Positions 8,501-8,576 of a DNA stretch of 8,576 nucleotides are shown here, one piece after another. Made by a program: the position numbers and the translations under genes. Positions within the stretch are counted from its first letter, which is position 1. Each line of letters starts with the position of its first letter. Source of the stretch: Spirochaetaceae bacterium (lineage in GTDB: Bacteria; Spirochaetota; Spirochaetia; DSM-27196; SLAA01). The DNA is taken from the NCBI GenBank assembly GCA_003564775.1, contig PXEI01000328.1, positions 1 to 8,576 on the forward strand, in the 5' to 3' direction. The notes under the pieces are model-generated. The model was given only the letters and a program-made list of their open reading frames with translations. It was not told the origin of the DNA and did no database searches.

Positions 8501-8576
8501 AACCACGGATGCTGATTGGAGGTATGGTTAATGACGAGCTCGGTGATCACCCGCATTCCACGCGCATGAGTCTCAC
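5524..8576 (-). CDS. treS: Trehalose synthase/maltokinase fusion (5' end beyond window)
   Basis: A bifunctional cytoplasmic enzyme. The GH13 half isomerises maltose and trehalose; the kinase half phosphorylates maltose to maltose-1-phosphate, the GlgE substrate. The frame is open to the right edge (ETHARG precedes the ATG at 8556), and the sequence begins within the GH13 barrel at RVITELVINHTS. About 100 residues are therefore missing and that ATG is internal. Counting from it: VDGLRLDAVPYL (103-114) with D109 the predicted nucleophile, LLAEANQWPED (148-158) with E151 the acid/base, and FLRNHDELTLEM (212-223) with D217. The TreS part ends near 453. After a linker, the kinase half (about 475-1010) shows AEQTNTSILY as the nucleotide loop, FFKLYRKLEEGVNPE, and the active site IHGDYHLGQ (860-868; D863) with IIDFEGEP (878-885; D880). 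Both active sites look intact. The stop TGA overlaps the treZ start. Confidence 0.95.
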   Translation of the reverse strand, partial: ETHARGMRVITELVINHTSNQHPWFERARNAKPGSKWRDYYVWSDTPQKYEDARIIFKDFESSNWSWDSVAGAYYWHRFYSHQPDLNFDNPDVQAEVFKVLDFWLEMGVDGLRLDAVPYLFERENTNCENLQETHDFLRDLRTHVDKNFPDCMLLAEANQWPEDAVNYFGDDDECNMAFHFPLMPRLFMALKMEDRFPVIDILEQTPAIPPSAQWGIFLRNHDELTLEMVTDEERDYMYQVYAGDPRQRINLGIRRRLAPLLDNHRRKIELMNSLLFSLPGSPILYYGDEIGMGDNVYLGDRDGVRTPMQWSSDKNAGFSHTNPQRLYLPVIIDPEYHYEAVNVETQQANTASLLWWMKRIIATRKRFRAFSRGDISFISSSNIHVLTFLRTYEDEHLLVVVNFSRFAQTVEIELADHDYQGWTPEEIFSRNEFPRVRETPYMVMVAGHDFLWFRLLPPSESQSVGTAEVKDMPSLGARDWASFSSKLARIVGGDPLGSYMSSARWFRDKARKIKDISIADRFPFGDSSERVWLLVVQVQFADDKLDRYCIPVGIATGAEYDNILADHPDAVLLRVSYEGEDGIIYDGIYNDELREQIFELMMRKRKVKGRAGQLVGMAGRAARSVLQEMEKPYQSRVLRAEQTNTSILYRDACFFKLYRKLEEGVNPEIEVLRHLADTKSEVGTPAYLGNLEYHDSNGAVSSFGLLVDFVGNEGDAFQFTTGAVDRYFETVLTSAAEGIKPPSLAPAVTGPKIDDLPEEFVGKVDRFFLEMMRLLGRRTAELHKALAVSNGNPDFAVESFSLLYQRSVFQSMRSLFRRVMTQVNKARKDESLSARIEALSGLEEEIIGSFARIKDHRIDARKIRIHGDYHLGQVLFSGRDFTIIDFEGEPARATSERRLRYSPLRDVAGLLRSLHYAVYSRFLEYAELREHDLESLEPWVEPWYRASAGAFLEGYYQLIQTSGLLPDTEEDSRLLLEVFLLEKAVYEVGYELNNRPDWIGIPIAGIQQILEAESV
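5538..5542 (-). promoter_or_regulatory. treZ ribosome-binding site inside the treS coding end
   Basis: The coding strand has GGAGG 6 nt before the GTG at 5531, embedded in the last codons of treS. It supports the GTG start of treZ despite the non-ATG codon. The resulting overlap GTGTCTGA (5531-5524) is typical of translationally coupled genes. Confidence 0.8.

Noticed and set aside
8554..8556. ATG as the start of the trehalose synthase
   Set aside because: The frame stays open upstream to the window edge with family-like residues, and about 100 conserved N-terminal residues would be missing, so this Met is internal.

Overview
The window holds four genes, all on the minus strand, packed almost end to end. 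From 5' to 3' on the coding strand they are: a trehalose synthase/maltokinase fusion (cut by the right edge), a malto-oligosyltrehalose trehalohydrolase (treZ), a large GH57/DUF3536 glycoside hydrolase, and a family-5 extracellular solute-binding lipoprotein (cut by the left edge). I see no RNA genes, insertion sequences, CRISPR arrays or long repeats. The many plus-strand open frames are antisense shadows of these genes.

Organism: the genes are bacterial and moderately GC-rich. A relaxed lipobox (F-A-A-C), the style of the solute-binding protein and the DUF3536-type GH57 fit a free-living, Gram-negative-type bacterium. My best guess is a spirochaete, from family resemblance only and with low confidence.

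Region by region. 8576-5524: TreS (GH13) catalytic half followed by a maltokinase half; about 100 N-terminal residues lie beyond the edge. 5531-3606: TreZ, whose GTG start overlaps the end of treS by 8 bp behind a strong GGAGG. 3605-3567: a 39-bp gap with a weak ribosome-binding site. The GH57 gene is in the same reading frame as treZ and is separated from it by one in-frame TAG plus 13 open codons. 3566-1116: the GH57/DUF3536 protein. 1115-1036: a short gap with an extended -10 promoter candidate and a strong ribosome-binding site. 1035-1: the lipoprotein, continuing past the left edge.

How the genes may work together: TreS interconverts maltose and trehalose, and maltokinase turns maltose into maltose-1-phosphate, the GlgE donor for alpha-glucan synthesis. 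TreZ releases trehalose from malto-oligosyltrehalose, the product of TreY. TreY and GlgE are not in this window. The GH57 enzyme presumably acts on an alpha-glucan or malto-oligosaccharide in the same network, but its reaction is not established. The lipoprotein probably belongs to a separate ABC-uptake unit transcribed from its own promoter. The least explained item is the GH57/DUF3536 protein: it keeps the predicted GH57 catalytic residues, carries an unexplained Cys/His cluster, and sits directly behind treZ.
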